Positions 22,621-36,322 of a stretch of 64,000 nucleotides of DNA are shown here, one piece after another. This stretch comes from Papaver somniferum. Its lineage: Eukaryota > Streptophyta > Magnoliopsida > Ranunculales > Papaveraceae. The stretch's first letter is position 1. Every line of letters begins with the position of its first letter. A program made the position numbers and the translations under genes. The DNA lies in NCBI RefSeq assembly GCF_003573695.1, contig NC_039362.1, positions 110,773,120-110,837,119 on the forward strand. The letters run 5' to 3'. The notes beneath the pieces are model-generated. The model did not search any database. It saw only the letters and a program-made list of their open reading frames with translations, and was not told the origin of the DNA.

Positions 22621-24273
22621 GTCAAAGTAGAGTTAAGCGAGAGCGAAAACTTAAGAAGGACTCATTTAGCGTATCGCAAGACTTTGGAAGTTTTAATTCT
22701 TAAAAATGCTTAGAAGGGACATCCTCATCGAGTTCTACGAGCTCAGTTGAAAATACTTCTGAATATTCTCAAGATGAGATTAAGTTAAGTCCTGTAATGA
22801 TGATCAAGGACCTCGCGTCTGAAAAATCTTCTGTATGAGATGAAAAGGTTGATCATGGGAGTGTAAAAACTTCTGAGCTACAAGAGTTAAAAGAATCTTT
22901 TGACTTTTGTGCAACTGAACTCATTCTTGGGCTAAAAAGAGAAGGAAAACTTCTAGAAGAATTAGGTTGTTTGCAAGATGAAAATGAACAACTTGTTCAT
23001 TATATTTCCTCCTTGACATCGGAATTATATTCTCTCAAGAATATATCTTCCTTGGAGATTCAATCCTTGGAAGAGAAACTTGTTGAATCTAAAGAAAGGA
23101 TTAACTCTCAACAAAAGAGTTTTGAAGAGAAGCAAGGTACATATCTCTCACGAGAAAAATGCCTTGAGGCGGAGCTAGCTATTGCTCTTGATAAAATCAA
23201 GACGTTGGAAGAAGAAAATTTGTACTTCAAAAGGTTCAATGATAGCACAAACAGTTTAACCTCAATGTTAGAAGCAAGTAGAAATCATCGTGATACACGA
23301 GGATTGGGCTATAAGGGAATAGATGCTTCAAATATTAGTAAAGAGGTAAAATTCGTTAAAGATACAAATTCTTCTAAACTAGAGGCTTCCACTGATGACA
23401 AAGATGCTCATATTTCTTGTAAAGAAGAAAAATCTGTCAAGCTAAGAATAGTGTTCAACCAACAGTAATCAAAGAAGGCATTTCTGCTAATGTCAAGAAA
23501 GCAACAACGTTGAACAAAGATAAGAAGAATAAGAAGAAAACTCGTCGAGCTCCAATGCAAGAGGATCCACAAAAAGGTAACATTAAAACTCATACTTCGT
23601 ATATTTATACTAAGCGTTGTTATCATTGTGGTAATAAAGGGCATGTGGAATGGGGATGCAATATTCGTAATTTAAAAGACACACTTTCTTTTGTATCAAC
23701 CGAATTGGCTAAGATTGCTCCCCAAAGGAACTCAGATCGATATTGTCCTAAGTTTAGAAAAAGAATTATTATAATGATAGTTCAAATTTTGCATATCACT
23801 CGACAAGGTCGTTTCATAAAAGACCCAATTATAGAAAGAGAGATGACTTTTTAAATGCAAAAACAAGATATGATGTTCCAAATTGGAGAAAGGGTGTTTC
23901 GCAAAATATTCAAAAGGACAATGATCCTAATGGTATGAAGGAGAAAGCTGCTCCTGCGAAACCCAACTCTAAATGGGTCCCGAAGTCCTCTATAGCCAAG
24001 AAGGGACCAAAAGTTAGTCACAAGAATAACTCTCAGCTGTTAATTGTTAGTGACAATAATTATAAGAGTTTTCTTGAAAGACTAAAGAAAGACATCATGT
24101 CTGAAATCTCTTGTACTAGTAAACATTGTGATAATGACACTCTTCATCACAAGTCAAAGAATAAAAACAAGAGATGGAACAAGAGAAAACAAACTAAGCA
24201 AGAGGTCAAGAATGATGATTCTGTCTTAGTCACTCGTGACGAAAAAGACAAGGCACAACTCAACACAACCTAG
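22621..24273 (+). pseudogene. gag: C' gag remnant: coiled coil plus CCHC zinc knuckle
   Basis: After the first ATG near the primer site (22618-22620) the reading frame is interrupted by stops near 22700 and 22838. It then stays open at 22971-23468, giving a strongly coiled-coil segment rich in Leu, Glu and Lys. In a shifted frame, 23510-23854 carries a classic CX2CX4HX4C knuckle (CYHCGNKGHVEWGC). A further basic stretch (23935-24273, Lys-rich) follows. This order is that of the C-terminal half of SIRE-type copia Gag. The N-terminal capsid-like domain and all of pol are missing. The shifts between segments mark it as dead. Confidence 0.75.
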
Positions 24274-25945
24274 TTGTGTTAGAATGTGCATGCTCACCTT
24301 GGTGCTCAATCTTTTGAAAAGTGAGGAAGCACATGAAAAACTGAGCACATGATCTCTCGGTTATATATGACTAATTAACATCTTTAGGGAGATTGCTTTT
24401 CTTCTATACTCATACCTTATCTATCTATATTTTCTTTTTATGGAAACGGTAATTTTGAGTTTATGATGTTGATATCTACTGATCATATATGTATAAATCT
24501 TGTTTTTACCGTTAAAACGAGACAAAAATCACTAAATTCGGACATCGTTTGCAAAAGTTATGTCAAAAACAGTTTAGTATTGTGATCCTTCACTAGCAAC
24601 ACATGGGTACCGATCCTAGTGAGAGGTGCAATACGAAGGAGTGTAAAACTATTTTTCCTATAACTTCTTCGTCCGAACTTGGAATGACCTCATTCTTTTT
24701 GCGTTAGTTTCGCAATTCAATTCCCTACAAGATAGAGGTAGTTTCAATACTTGATTCCTTGTTGGTGTATTTCAAATTTATTTATGAGATGTATGTTTTC
24801 GGTTTTCATAACCTTAATATTCGATCTCATATGTTGTGAACCCTTATGGTTTGGGTGACTTTTTGGTTTAGCAGGATTAAGTTATAGCCCATGTTGGTAG
24901 GCTTTATCAAAGGATCATGAGGGGTTCTGATTGAAACAATATGTGAAAAAGTCACAATATGTTGAATCGTTTGGTTTAGCATAAAAGCATATGTGTTTCG
25001 GGGTTTTCAACTTTTGCTTGCAATAGTTAAAAACCGGTTTTCAACCTTTCTCTGGTAAAGGTTTGTTGTTGTTATTCTTTTTTTTTTTTTGCATAAGGAT
25101 AACAACATAATGATATTTCGATATCAATTCTCCCTGGAAGAAGATGCAAACATATTGGAGAAGAGGATGCGAAATTTGAGGTAACGAGTTTGTTAGTTAA
25201 TCATTTTCCTGTTTAAGAAAAGCCTGATTTTATTGCGTATATTTATTGCTTTTGCTTAACAAAATTTCGGTACAATTGATGTTTTATTCCATTATTTGTG
25301 TGTGGATGTGTGTGTGATTCAATTGGTTCCGGTTAAGAAAAACTATTGTTATCTTGCTTTACTGTGTGGTATCAATCGTTTAGGCTTACAAAACTTCGGT
25401 GCAATTGCGGTGCTTTAATGTCTATGTTGTTTCAATTGCTTCCGGTTGAGGTGAATAATTATGCAAGTTGATTTATTTAGTTTGTATGAATTGTTTATGG
25501 CTAAACGAAAGAAAAGGTTTACGGGATGAATTGTTCAGTCCAATTCAATTCCGGATAAGAGAAACTAAGTTAATTCTGATCTTAGTTAGACTTATCAAAG
25601 TGGAGGTTTCGGTTATTCAAGTCTAATCAAATGCCTTAACAAGAAATGCTAGTTAACTAACCTAGTACTTGTCTTGTTTAAAATTTAAAGGTCTAAGTTA
25701 TATGGATAATTAGAACCTGATGAGAAAAATAGAGTTATCTTTATTTTGGTCTTATCGAACAAGCGATTGTATTTGTACAATCGGTTTAGCAAAGGAACTA
25801 AGGTGCTTAGTTGATTTTTGGTTTGCTAAACTATTAGGGAAAATTTCTTCGGGCAATTGTTTCCTTGGTAACATATCAAAATAAAATTACTTTGTAGTTT
25901 CGGTTTTGATATTAGTTATCAAAAATGGTGTGTGGAACCCTCGTG
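24274..25945 (+). other. C' internal non-coding region
   Basis: No domain or long frame is seen. It holds a run of T (25076-25091) and three or four degenerate units of about 110 bp with the core CAATTG-TTCCGGTTAAGA (near 25320, 25434, 25541). It occupies the place of pol. Confidence 0.5.
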
Positions 25946-25950
25946 CTTAA
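25946..25950. repeat. Target site duplication CTTAA of D (left; right copy 32778-32782)
   Basis: CTTAA lies just outside both ends of D. Confidence 0.92.
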
Positions 25951-27644
25951 TGATGTAGTTTTGAAAGTGGTAGTAAAGTTCGTTCGACTCGGATTGTGTA
26001 AAGGTTTGATTTAAGAACTAAGAATAAAAATACTAAAAATATATTCACAAGGTTGTCACGAATATCGAGAGGTACTGAGACTTAGGATTTCACCACTAAT
26101 CACATTCAATTGGTTCATATAATGACTCATAACAATTCTAGCTCTTTTGTTGACTCTTTTCTTTGCCAAAAGTAGATTTTATAAAGCATTAGATGTAAAT
26201 CACAAGCATGACGCATCAAAAGTTCCTAAAACCCAGCATGCGACATCAAACAAAATCACCACTAATCAAGAAAAATCATAAATCGATTAAAACAAGTGCA
26301 AAAGTCATAAAGAATCAACTATAGTTACCAAGTGATTGTGAAATAGGGCTTCCTCCATCATCCCAGTGTTGGGGTTTAGCTCCTCATGTCCAAAACACGC
26401 GCAAAATATTTAATCATGGATCAAATAGGTGTTTTTATTGAAGAAGTGAATCTGTAACAGATATAATTGTTACGGAATCCACTGTTACGGAAGCTGTCTT
26501 TACAAATAAATTCTAACAGGAATAGTTGTTGCACAGCTGTTATGAAGGTATTTGATTTGAAAGATTAGGTAACGGTTTCTTGCTAAGTTGTGAAGTGTTC
26601 TACGACGTTGTTCTTCAGCAGAAAACGTTGTAAACCACTCTATGACGTTGTTCTTCAGCAGCAGAAACGTCTTCTCTGCAACTCTTGATTTTCACCTCTG
26701 CAGCTTCACCAAGCCCTCAGCTCGGTCCCCCAAAGTCTCGACTCCCTTCTATGAACTCCCAGCAACTTATATATAGCCAACAGAGCGATTTAATCTCCCC
26801 AAAACTTCTCGAAATCTCTTCTTTTCTTTTCTTGGCAGTTACGGCAATAATCTCTTCCCAAAATTGTTTCACGCGTTTCTGAGCTTTCCAACTTATCTCA
26901 AACTCTTCCTTAGATAGATATGTATATTTGGGAAGAGTTTCTTGCCTTTATTCTTCCTAGAATTCCAAAAATAAGTCATACAGAGACCCGTGCAAAACTT
27001 GACTTCTATTTCTTTTTCCGACTATTCTAGCCAATTTGGGTTCAAACAAAAGACTTCACCAGGCCTGTTTAGGCCTAGGGAGTAAACCCAATCAATATCA
27101 GCCATTGAATCACTCTGGAAATCGATCGAATTCAATCCCCAACTCTGCCAGTTGCATGCATATTTTTCCCGCCAAAAACTATAAAACTTGATTCATCTCC
27201 TGTGGATTGTCTAGCCAATTCTGGGCAAAAATAAGACCATTACCAACCCTGTTTAGCCAAGAGGAACAAACCCATTTGATTTCAGCCATTGAATCTCCCT
27301 AGAACACCTTCAATTCTTCAACCCTAATTTTGTTCTTATTTTCCCTCCAAAATTCAAATTTCAAATGAAGAAGATGACCTCCCCTTATCCAGCAGTGGTT
27401 TCCCTTTAGCAGCTTCCTGAAAATGGATGCCCCTTAGTAATTAGGCTACCCCTTATCCATTTGAGGGGTCCGAATAGCAAATGTCCTCCGGGGTGCCCCG
27501 CGCAACTTTTCGAGCCGATTTCGCCGCAAAAGCTTATTTCTCCAAAAACACCTACAAAGACACAAAAATCCATAATAAATACAAATTCGAGCACTAACAA
27601 TATATACAATTGAGATCATATTAGACACATAAATGTGTCCATCA
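25951..27644 (-). repeat. 3' LTR of D
   Basis: Closely similar to 31079-32777. The likely TATA box is CTATATATAA on the minus strand (26776-26767). A purine tract with GGGGG adjoins it internally (27645-27660 on the minus strand). Confidence 0.9.
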
Positions 27645-27660
27645 AATACCCCCAAACTTA

Positions 27661-28903
27661 TTATTTGCTCGTCCTCGAGTAAATAAAATAAAATAAAATC
27701 CTAACTCACAGGCGCAGGCATCGTCGATTGCATTTAGCGTATGAAATAAGCCTTTAAACCCCTAAGTGTCCCTAGTGGCGGAGTGTTGTCTCCGGAGGGC
27801 TTACAAGAGATATACCCACAAAACCTGTACTCCAGACCTTAGCTATCTACACAGAACCTTGGAAGGCACTAAAGAATCTCCTTGGTTGGCATACTTATTG
27901 ACTACAGGAGGAAGTACCCTGATGCGAAATTCCAATTGTTGTACACGAGTTTGCACTCAAGCATACTAAAATTCATATAAAGTGACAGAGCTCTACTCAG
28001 ATAGTCAATATTCGGAGTCAAAAACTAATCACATGGATAGATCAAGAAGATGGATATAGAAAAACATAGATGGTTTTGATGTTTACTAAGTGAACGGCGT
28101 TTCCCATATCTGTCTGAAGGCCTCCGCCTAAATGAACCTATCCTAATGGATTGAGTTACTGGTCTGACTAATATCAACATACTGGCATATACAAGGGAAC
28201 CAGTGATCGATAATCCTAATTCTAGTTCGACACATCTGGCATATACAAGGGAACCAGTGGTCGACTTTATTCACTGAAAATTTTTTTAGCTTTCTTTCTT
28301 TCTTTTTTTCAACTTTTTCATTTTTTTTTGATCCGTTTGGTCTAATTGGTCTGGTCTCTTTTTTTTTTCTTAGTAACTCAATCACTCTAATTCACCCTAG
28401 CATTGGAAACAACTTGAGTCGTGGGCCCCACCTATCACTTAGAGAAACATAGTTTAAAAACAAAACAAAATAAAAATAGAAGTGAAAAGGACTCAACGAG
28501 ATATGGTGAAACTATCATGTTATTTCTAACACCTGAGCTCTGTGCTTTTATGAATAGACTCTTCTAGATGTTGCCATCTAATCAGATTGGTTCCTCAACT
28601 CCTACGATCAAAATGCTTCCATCCACTTAGATTAGTTAGTGCAATCCTAAATAGGCATAAATTTCTAAGCTCTGGAGTTTATTTATTCATACTGCAACTA
28701 AAAAGTTTCTCCCATACCCCCAAACTTAAATCTAACATTGTCCTCAATGTTCTAAAGATGAAATTAAAAGCATGAACAAGGAGAAACTGTTACCATTTGA
28801 AGCAAAAGAGATAAGGAAAGATATTACCGTGTCGCATGAATGTTGGGTTACCTCCCAAGAAGTGCTAAATTTAAAGTCTTCAGCCAGACTAAGAAAGGAT
28901 TAG
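27661..28903 (-). other. D non-coding region downstream of its ORF
   Basis: No coding frame is supported. It holds a 22 bp direct repeat (GGCATATACAAGGGAACCAG core at about 28184 and 28239) and a long pyrimidine-rich tract at 28265-28375. Confidence 0.55.
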
Positions 28904-30520
28904 TCACCTCATAGAATCATAAAGTAATAGCCGAAATTTCTGTGGGTCATCAAAACCAAATAGAGCTATCACAAATAAAAGGAATCTGCAACCTGTCAAG
29001 AAAATAAACAAATAAAGCACACCCTTGTCTAGATTCCTGTTTAAGACAACTACATCTAGCTGTGGTTCAGGTTCAGGTTCTATAACTGGGTCCAAATAAA
29101 ATATTTTCATGGGTTGGAATTCCTCAAAGCTAAGATCCGGTTCAGGTATTAGAGTCTGAAGAAACTCAAGTAAAAATTTAAAAGCACATAATAATAACCT
29201 GAATAATTGAGGATCCTTAAAGTCAATCAGTTTTGACTCACACAATCGACCACGATGAAACTGGTGGTCAATCTTAAGCAAATGTATCGACCCTAATCTC
29301 TTAAAATAATTAGGTTTAGTCTTAAAACTAAATAATTGACACATATGAAATTTATACGTTCCCATAATTGGTTGAAAAATATTTGGTGGGAAAACAAAGT
29401 CGATCTTAGTATCATAGCCTGGTCTAACCTCATCAACCAGAGGATGGGTTTCTAACAACTGAACTTCCTTATGGACATCACTAGGTTCAAAAAAACGTGT
29501 ATGAAGATAATCTTCTAAAATGGTTGAGGCACATATGTCAAGTCCCAAGTGAGGGACCTTTGTAAGATTTAAAGCACATGGAGAATGATAATCACCCCCA
29601 AACTTAGATTTTTGGGTATCTCTAGATAGACTAGCTACAATTTCCTCAATTTCTAGATCGTTGGAATCCTGAAAATAGTCAATTGCTTCTTCTAGGTTAT
29701 ACTCAAGTGACGCATCCTCACTCATATTTAATAGTTGTACGAGTTCATTTTCTTCGTCTAAGACCATTGTTTCTAAACCGCTAGACTCTAAAACGGTATT
29801 CTCAGAATAAAATTGCTCCTCTAAACCATTATCGACTTCGTAATCAAAAGGAAATACTACATCATCTAAATAAGTGGTATCTCTAATCAAATCCTCGTCC
29901 TTTTGAATAGGTGAATAATCATTAACATTATCGGGATCTGAACCAGAAATAACGCTATCATCATAAAGTTCATTTGGAGTAACAAATTCCTGATCACTAT
30001 GCCTACATATTTCAAATTCTTCATCAACACTATCCACATCATAATCATCATAATAACATGAAAATGGTTAAACCTCATCTAAACAAGTAGTGTTACCAAT
30101 TTTATCCTCGTCATCTTGATTATGCAAATAACTATCCTCATTTTCAAGGGTACTATTGGAATCACTGTATTGGAAATTAAGATTATTTCGAGCAATTCTT
30201 TCGTTCATCTCAGCTATCAGCTTGAAGGATTCCTCTATAGAAAGTTCTCTTTCGTCATAAACTAAGTTATTCATCTCAGCTAACTTACGTGTCGACTCCT
30301 CTAATTTCCTGAGGGACTCTTCTAAAGGAGAAATATAAGAATTTTGCTCGTGTGACCGGTGCGTGGGTGGATAGTAATTGGGCTCATCAAGGTATGAGCC
30401 ATAACCTTGAAAAGGCTGATGTTCCCAACCACTATTCACACTATGGTCAAAGTAGTAACGTCCATTTTGAAACTCAGTCGGATATTCGTTGTATTGGCTC
30501 TTGTAATACCAGTTCGACAT
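28904..30520 (-). pseudogene. D-element ORF (538 codons, one internal TAA), unknown function
   Basis: From ATG at 30520 (MSNWYYK) one frame runs to the stop at 28904, broken only by TAA at 30070-30068 (codon 151). The N-terminal part has Tyr/Asn-rich sequence and a short coiled coil (LEESLRKLEESTRKLAEMN), reminiscent of the linker in Athila-type Gag; this is inference. The middle is very acidic. The C-terminal third carries two related FDDPQ/FKDPQ-FRLLL units and a hydrophobic stretch (LYLFIFLTGC onward) that could cross a membrane. No protease, RT or integrase motif and no zinc knuckle is seen. It is the only protein this element could encode. Confidence 0.6.
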
Positions 30521-31055
30521 TCTATTGCAAGGGTGTGAGTTGTCACACAAAATAAAACCCACTGACAGGGGATTCGTGGGTGGATAGAGTCTTACCTCCC
30601 GTATCAGACGGGCGATGAACCGTTGAAGTCGACTCAGGCCACCGAATCCAATGTCAGTGTACGAACCCGAGGGGCCGAGACAGTATCGTAACTGTCGTCC
30701 TTCCCTGCAAACAGTTTATATTTAATCTTAACCCTTCCTTAGGGTTTGAAAATAATAATGTCCAAGTCCAAAAATAAAGTACAAAAAGTGTCCAAAAATA
30801 AAAAGAAAAATTACAAAAATAAAACCCTATTTACAGTTTCTAAAAATAAAACAAAATAACTATATACAAAATATTCTTCTTCACTCCTTTTGGATTCCTC
30901 TTTTCTTTCCTTCTTTGGCGATGCTTTCCTTTTATAGCACTTTTCCTTTCATTGTAGCTTCGCTCGAAATCTGAAAAGAATCAAAAAAATACCAAAGGCG
31001 TAAAAGAGAACAAAAATTCTAAAAGAAATAAAATAAATCTAAAACCTAATACAAA
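30521..31055 (-). other. D leader between primer site and ORF
   Basis: Non-coding leader. 30590-30720 is relatively GC-rich; the remainder is AT-rich. Confidence 0.5.
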
Positions 31056-31073
31056 TTCGCGTCGGCGGCGCCA
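31056..31073 (-). promoter_or_regulatory. Primer binding site of D
   Basis: TGGCGCCGCCGACGCGAA on the minus strand, 5 bp from the LTR end. Its first eight bases match the TGGCGCCG site common in Athila-type gypsy elements. Confidence 0.65.
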
Positions 31074-31078
31074 AAAAT

Positions 31079-32777
31079 TGATGTAGTTTTGAAAGTGGTA
31101 GTAAAGTTCGTTCAACTCGGATTGTGTAAAGGTTTGATTTAAGAACTAAGAATAAAAATACTAAAAATATATTCACAAGGTTGTCACGAATATCGAGAGG
31201 TACTGAGACTTAGGATTTCACCACTAATCACATTCCATTGGTTCATATAATGACTCATAACAATTCTAGCTCTTTTGTTGACTCTTTTCTTTGCCAAAAG
31301 TAGATTTTATAAAGCATTAGATGTAAATCACAAGCATGACGCATCAAAAGTTCCTCAAACCCAGCATGCGACATCAAAAAAAATCACAACTAATCAAGAA
31401 AAATCATAAATCGATTAAAACAAGTGCAAAAGTCATAAAGAATCAATTATAGTTACCGAGTGATTGTGAAATAGGGATTCCTCCATCATCCCAGTATTGG
31501 GGTTTAGCTCCTCATGTCAAAAACACGCTCAAAATATTTAATCATGGCTCAAATAGGTGCTTTTATTGAAGAAGTGAATCTGTAACAGATATAATTGTTA
31601 CAGAATCCACTGTTACGGAAGTTGCCGTTACAAATAAATTCTAACAGGAATAGTTGTTGCAAAGCTGTTATGAAGGTATTGGATATGAAAGATTAGGTAA
31701 CGGTTTCTTGCTAAGTGGCGAAGTGTTCTACGACGTTGTTCTTCAGCAGAAAACGTTGTAAACCACTCTATGACGTTGTTCTTCAGCAGCAGAAACGTCT
31801 TCTCTGCAACTCTTGATTTTCACCTCTTCAGCTTCACCAAGCCCTCAGCTCGGTCCCCCAAAGTCTCGAATCCCTTCTATGAACTCCCAGCAACTTATAT
31901 ATAGCCAACAGAGCGATTTAATCTCTCCAAAACTTCTCGAAATCTCTTCTTTTCTTTTCTTTTCTTGGCAGTTGCGGCAATAATCTCTTCCCAAAATTGT
32001 TTCACGCGTTTCTGAGCTTTCCAACTTATCTCAATCTCTTCCTTAGATATATATGTATCTTTGGGAAGAGTTTCTTGCCTTTAGTCTTCCTAGAATTCCA
32101 AAAATAAGTCATACAGAGACCCGTGCAAAAACTGACTTCTATTTCTTTTTCCGGCTATTCTAGCCAATTTGGGTTCAAACAAAAGACTTCACCAGGCTTG
32201 TTTAGGCCTAGGGAGTAAACCCAATAAATTTCAGCCATTGAATCACTCTGGAAATCGTTCGAATTCAATCCCCAACTCTGCCAGTTGCATGCATATTTTT
32301 CCCGCCAAAAACTATAAAACTTGATTCAACTCATGCGGATTGTCTAGCCAATTCTGGGCAAAAATAAGACCATTACCAGCCCTGTTTAGCCAAGAGGAAC
32401 AAACCCATTTGATTTCAGCCATTGAATCTCCCTAGAACACATTCAATTCTTCAACCCTAATTTTGTTCTTATTTTCCCTCCAAAATTCAAATTTCAAATG
32501 AAGAAGATGACCTCCCCTTATCCAGCAGTGGTTTCCCTTTAGCAGCTTCCTGAAAATGGATTCCCCTTAGTAATTAGGCTACCCCTTATCCATTTGAGGG
32601 GTCCGAATAGCAAGTGTCCTCCTGGGTGCCCCGCGCAACTTTTCGAGCCGATTTCGCCGCGAAAGCTTATTTCTCCAAAAACACCTACAAAGACACAAAA
32701 AGCCATAATAAATACAAATTCGAGCACTAACAATATATATAATTGAGATCATATTAGACACATAAATGTGTCCATCA
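31079..32777 (-). repeat. 5' LTR of D
   Basis: Pair of 25951-27644. Likely TATA box CTATATATAA on the minus strand (31904-31895). Confidence 0.9.
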
Positions 32778-32831
32778 CTTAACTCTATAGGTTGCAAGTC
32801 TGTTAAGATTTGTAAGATCCTTTCGGGTTGT

Positions 32832-32836
32832 CCTTT
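32832..32836. repeat. Target site duplication CCTTT of A (left; right copy 47900-47904)
   Basis: CCTTT is found exactly outside both ends of the A element. Confidence 0.92.
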
Positions 32837-35800
32837 TGTAGATGGGGAAAAACGATTTGCTGGTTTTTAAGGAATTGAGGAGACGACCGTACGGAGGAGA
32901 CTCCTCGAACCGAGCGAAATGTTAAACCTCACACAGATGCACCGCTGCAAAGGGGGTGCTTTATATTCGAGAGATCAATTTGTAGTACTCTGGCCTAAAT
33001 CAAGACAATGACCGTTCCAGAGTAAATTCGGTCACAAGAGAGGATGGGTTGATATGTAGGAGGGAAGCTGAGAAATGTGTGGAATCAATGGTAATCAAAG
33101 ATTGTGGGTGTGTGAATTCCAAATACGATAAGCTCTGAGTGATTGAAATTGCTCAATTGAGAGTAGTTGCTCAATTGATGAATTGATGATCTCTTGTTGT
33201 CGATGAGATGTGAGATTGATGATACTGATGATGCCTATTCAATCATGATTCATAGACTTATTTATATTGCTGGAATTGTAGACACCATGATTCCATGAAG
33301 TGTGACAGTTGATGGAATCAAGGAGTGGGGAAGTGGAGATCGTGTTTGAAACCAGTTGCTCAACGTGTGGAGACTTGGTCAATTTTTCACCCACTACCTC
33401 GTGAATTCCTTCAACTGATTGCACGACTTGCTCACATTCCATCGTGTGTTTGAACACACGTTTCGTAGACCGCCAGACCAAAACCCTAAGTGATATCCCC
33501 CCCAAGTGACACGATTGACGTTTCATGGTTTGTTAATCAATTGATGACTTCGTGGTTTGATGGGACGATGAGTCCATGTAGTCGTTGAGTTGAACATGAT
33601 GTTCTGAAACTCATGAATTGAACATGTCATGAGACAGAGGTATAGTTCTTACGATGAAGTGAGCAAGTATTGCTCATTCAATGGATCGTTGAATATCGAT
33701 TGTTGAACCAATATTCCTTGGTTTGAGCAAATATTCCTCATCTGAGCAAATGCTGCTCATGTGATGAATTGTTGAATATTTGATCGTCTGAGCATGTGTT
33801 TCTCATCTGATGGATTATTGGCAGCGTACAAAAAATATTAATTAGAATATTGGTCGTTGAACCGATCATAATTAATAAAATTAATGACCATGAGGCCGTT
33901 GTAAAATTATTAAGGTTGGAATCTGGAATGATGATCCTTGGATTCAGAAACCCTAATTTGATCAATTGATGATCAATTCATGGTTCGTCAGAAGTTTAAC
34001 CATGGGACGAAGGAGGGAGCGACTACATGGGACCGTGGATCAACCATGTAGTGTCCATATGCTCACGTGAGAAAATACGAAGAACTCCTGAAGAGTTGAC
34101 GATTTTTTGGTGGAAGAATGATTAAATGCTGGCTTAATCATTTATTCAAAATGCTCGTCTGAGCCTTAGGTGAGAAAACCTAATTAATTATGATGAGGCG
34201 AGGGACCGACCATGGAGTCATGAAACCATCCCTAGGGTGTCCCGTGACCGCCTGACGATCACTTCATGAAAATCCAAAGTGTTTGGGAGAGTTTTGGACC
34301 TAATACGAGCAATTGTGCAAATTAGGTCAAAACTGTGAAAATTGATGGGACCGGCTTCCATGAGGCAAAGAGCCAATCTTCGTCGGTCAAGATAGCGTGC
34401 TCGTGTCCCCAAGGCGTCCGCGTCTCAGTTCTGAGAATGTTGATATTTTCTGGTGTGCAATTGAGCATCCATTCGAGAAAATATGCCAAAATTAGGGTTT
34501 CGACGAAACTGAGGAAAACACCATGAGATGATGAAAAATAATTATAAAATAAGGAATGAGGAGGCATGGGACCGCCGTGGTCAAGGCATGGTCGGCCGGT
34601 CGTGACCGCGGTCTCGTGGTGCCTTTTCCTTAATTTTATAATATTTTGATGATTTTATGAAAAATTCATGAATTTTGAGAAATTTGATGAATTTAGGGAG
34701 TTTCCATGAATTGAAGGAGTTTTCATGAGTTCAAGGAAGCAAAAAATATTAAAATAATAAAAACAAGGGCGTGTGGGACTGTGGAAGACATGGCAGGCCG
34801 ACTAGGGCCCGGTCCCACGAGTTTCCCTAATTTTTTAATATTTTAGGTATTTTGATGATTTGAGGGAATTTTTCCTAATTTGAGAGAAATACCATGAAAT
34901 CAAGGAATTTGATGAATTCAAGGAAAACTAATAATAATAAAATAATAAAACAAAGGGGCGTGTGGGACCGGCTAGGGCATGGCCGGCCGTCCAAGGCCCG
35001 GTCCCACAAGTTTTCATATCTTATTTTACTTTATTATTATTTGATGATTTGTGCAAAAATACCATGAAATCAAGGAGTTTTTTCATGAAATTAGAGAAAT
35101 AATAATAATAATAATAAAATAATAAGAAACCGTGGGGTGTGGGGCCGGTTGGGACCAAGGCACACGCCCCACACTCCTTTCCTTAATTTTATATTATTTT
35201 TTATGGATTTATAGAAGTACCATGAAACCGAGGAGTTTCCTCGAGACGAAGGAAATTTTATAAAATGAGAGAATTTTCATCAAATCAGGAAAAATAATAA
35301 AAATGCATTAAAAACATAAAACTGGCGTGGGATTGACCACGACACGGTCGGTTGGTCTTGTGTTCGTGCTCCCAGCACCCTGGTCAATATTTTTAATTAT
35401 TTATTATTTTCTTCTCTATTTTGCATAGGTTCATCGTTTCGTTGTATTTTTGAAATACTCGTTCGTGCGGTGACTGTTAGTGTATCGTCGTTGGATACAC
35501 CTTCACCATTTGAATCAGGGCTTACTTAGAGGTAGCTCAGACGCCCGGTTGTTGATTATTTATTACTAATTGTGGAATTCAGTGGAGAATAATTCACAAA
35601 ACTGAGTAATAAGATGTTTATTATTAATTCATAGGATCAGCTGAGGATTCGACTACGAATTCAGGATAATAAAGTGAGCATTATCATTCCATGAGATCGT
35701 AGATTCGACCATAGAATCAGAGTAATTAAGATTTATCTATTACCATTTATGAGACCAGTTGTGCATTCGATCATGAAATCGGAGTAATTCGATAACATAG

Positions 35801-36322
35801 TTATTGATATTCTATGAGATCAAGCCGTGGATTCGATCATAGAATCAGAACAATTGTTATTGCCATTCCATGGGACCAGTCGTGGATTCGACCATGGAAT
35901 AAGAGAAATTGTAATTAGGAATAATTAACTTTGTGGCTCTATACTAGCAGAGCAAGCTGTCTAGGAGAATTCATTATCCCGATATGAGCTTGTCGGTGAG
36001 TCATATACTTTATATAGTCAGGGTAAACTTGTTGTTTGTTCCTGAAGATGTTATCACTCTATACTATCATAGAAAGCTGTCTAGGAGCCGTCCATCACGT
36101 GATGCTATACATAAATAATCACTGAAAGTATTCAGTATTCATGAGATATGCCGTTGTCCAGTCGTGAGACTACATATCTACATGTACTCTGATAGAAGGT
36201 ACTCCCCGTTGAGAATTCGATGAGAGACCCGTGTCTCGATACTCACGTCTGATTGCTGAATCAGAGCTTCGTATAATTATGAGTTTACGAATTTAGCCTT
36301 TGTCGAAAATCCACCATCTACA
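32837..36322 (-). repeat. 3' LTR of A
   Basis: Closely similar to 44396-47899 over its full length, with a partly deleted GC block near 35150-35170. On its internal side there is only a weak purine tract (minus strand CAAGGGACTTAA). Confidence 0.9.

Larger units (their letters stand above)
25951..32777 (-). mobile_element. D: complete non-autonomous gypsy element, Athila-like primer site
   Basis: LTRs of 1694 and 1699 bp (25951-27644, 31079-32777) start TGATGTAG and end TCCATCA in plus-strand reading. A primer site lies at 31073-31056 and a G-rich purine tract at 27660-27645, so the element reads on the minus strand. The only ORF is 30520-28904, without protease, RT or integrase. It is 6827 bp long with a perfect duplication CTTAA, so it moved using proteins of another element. 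Confidence 0.9.
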
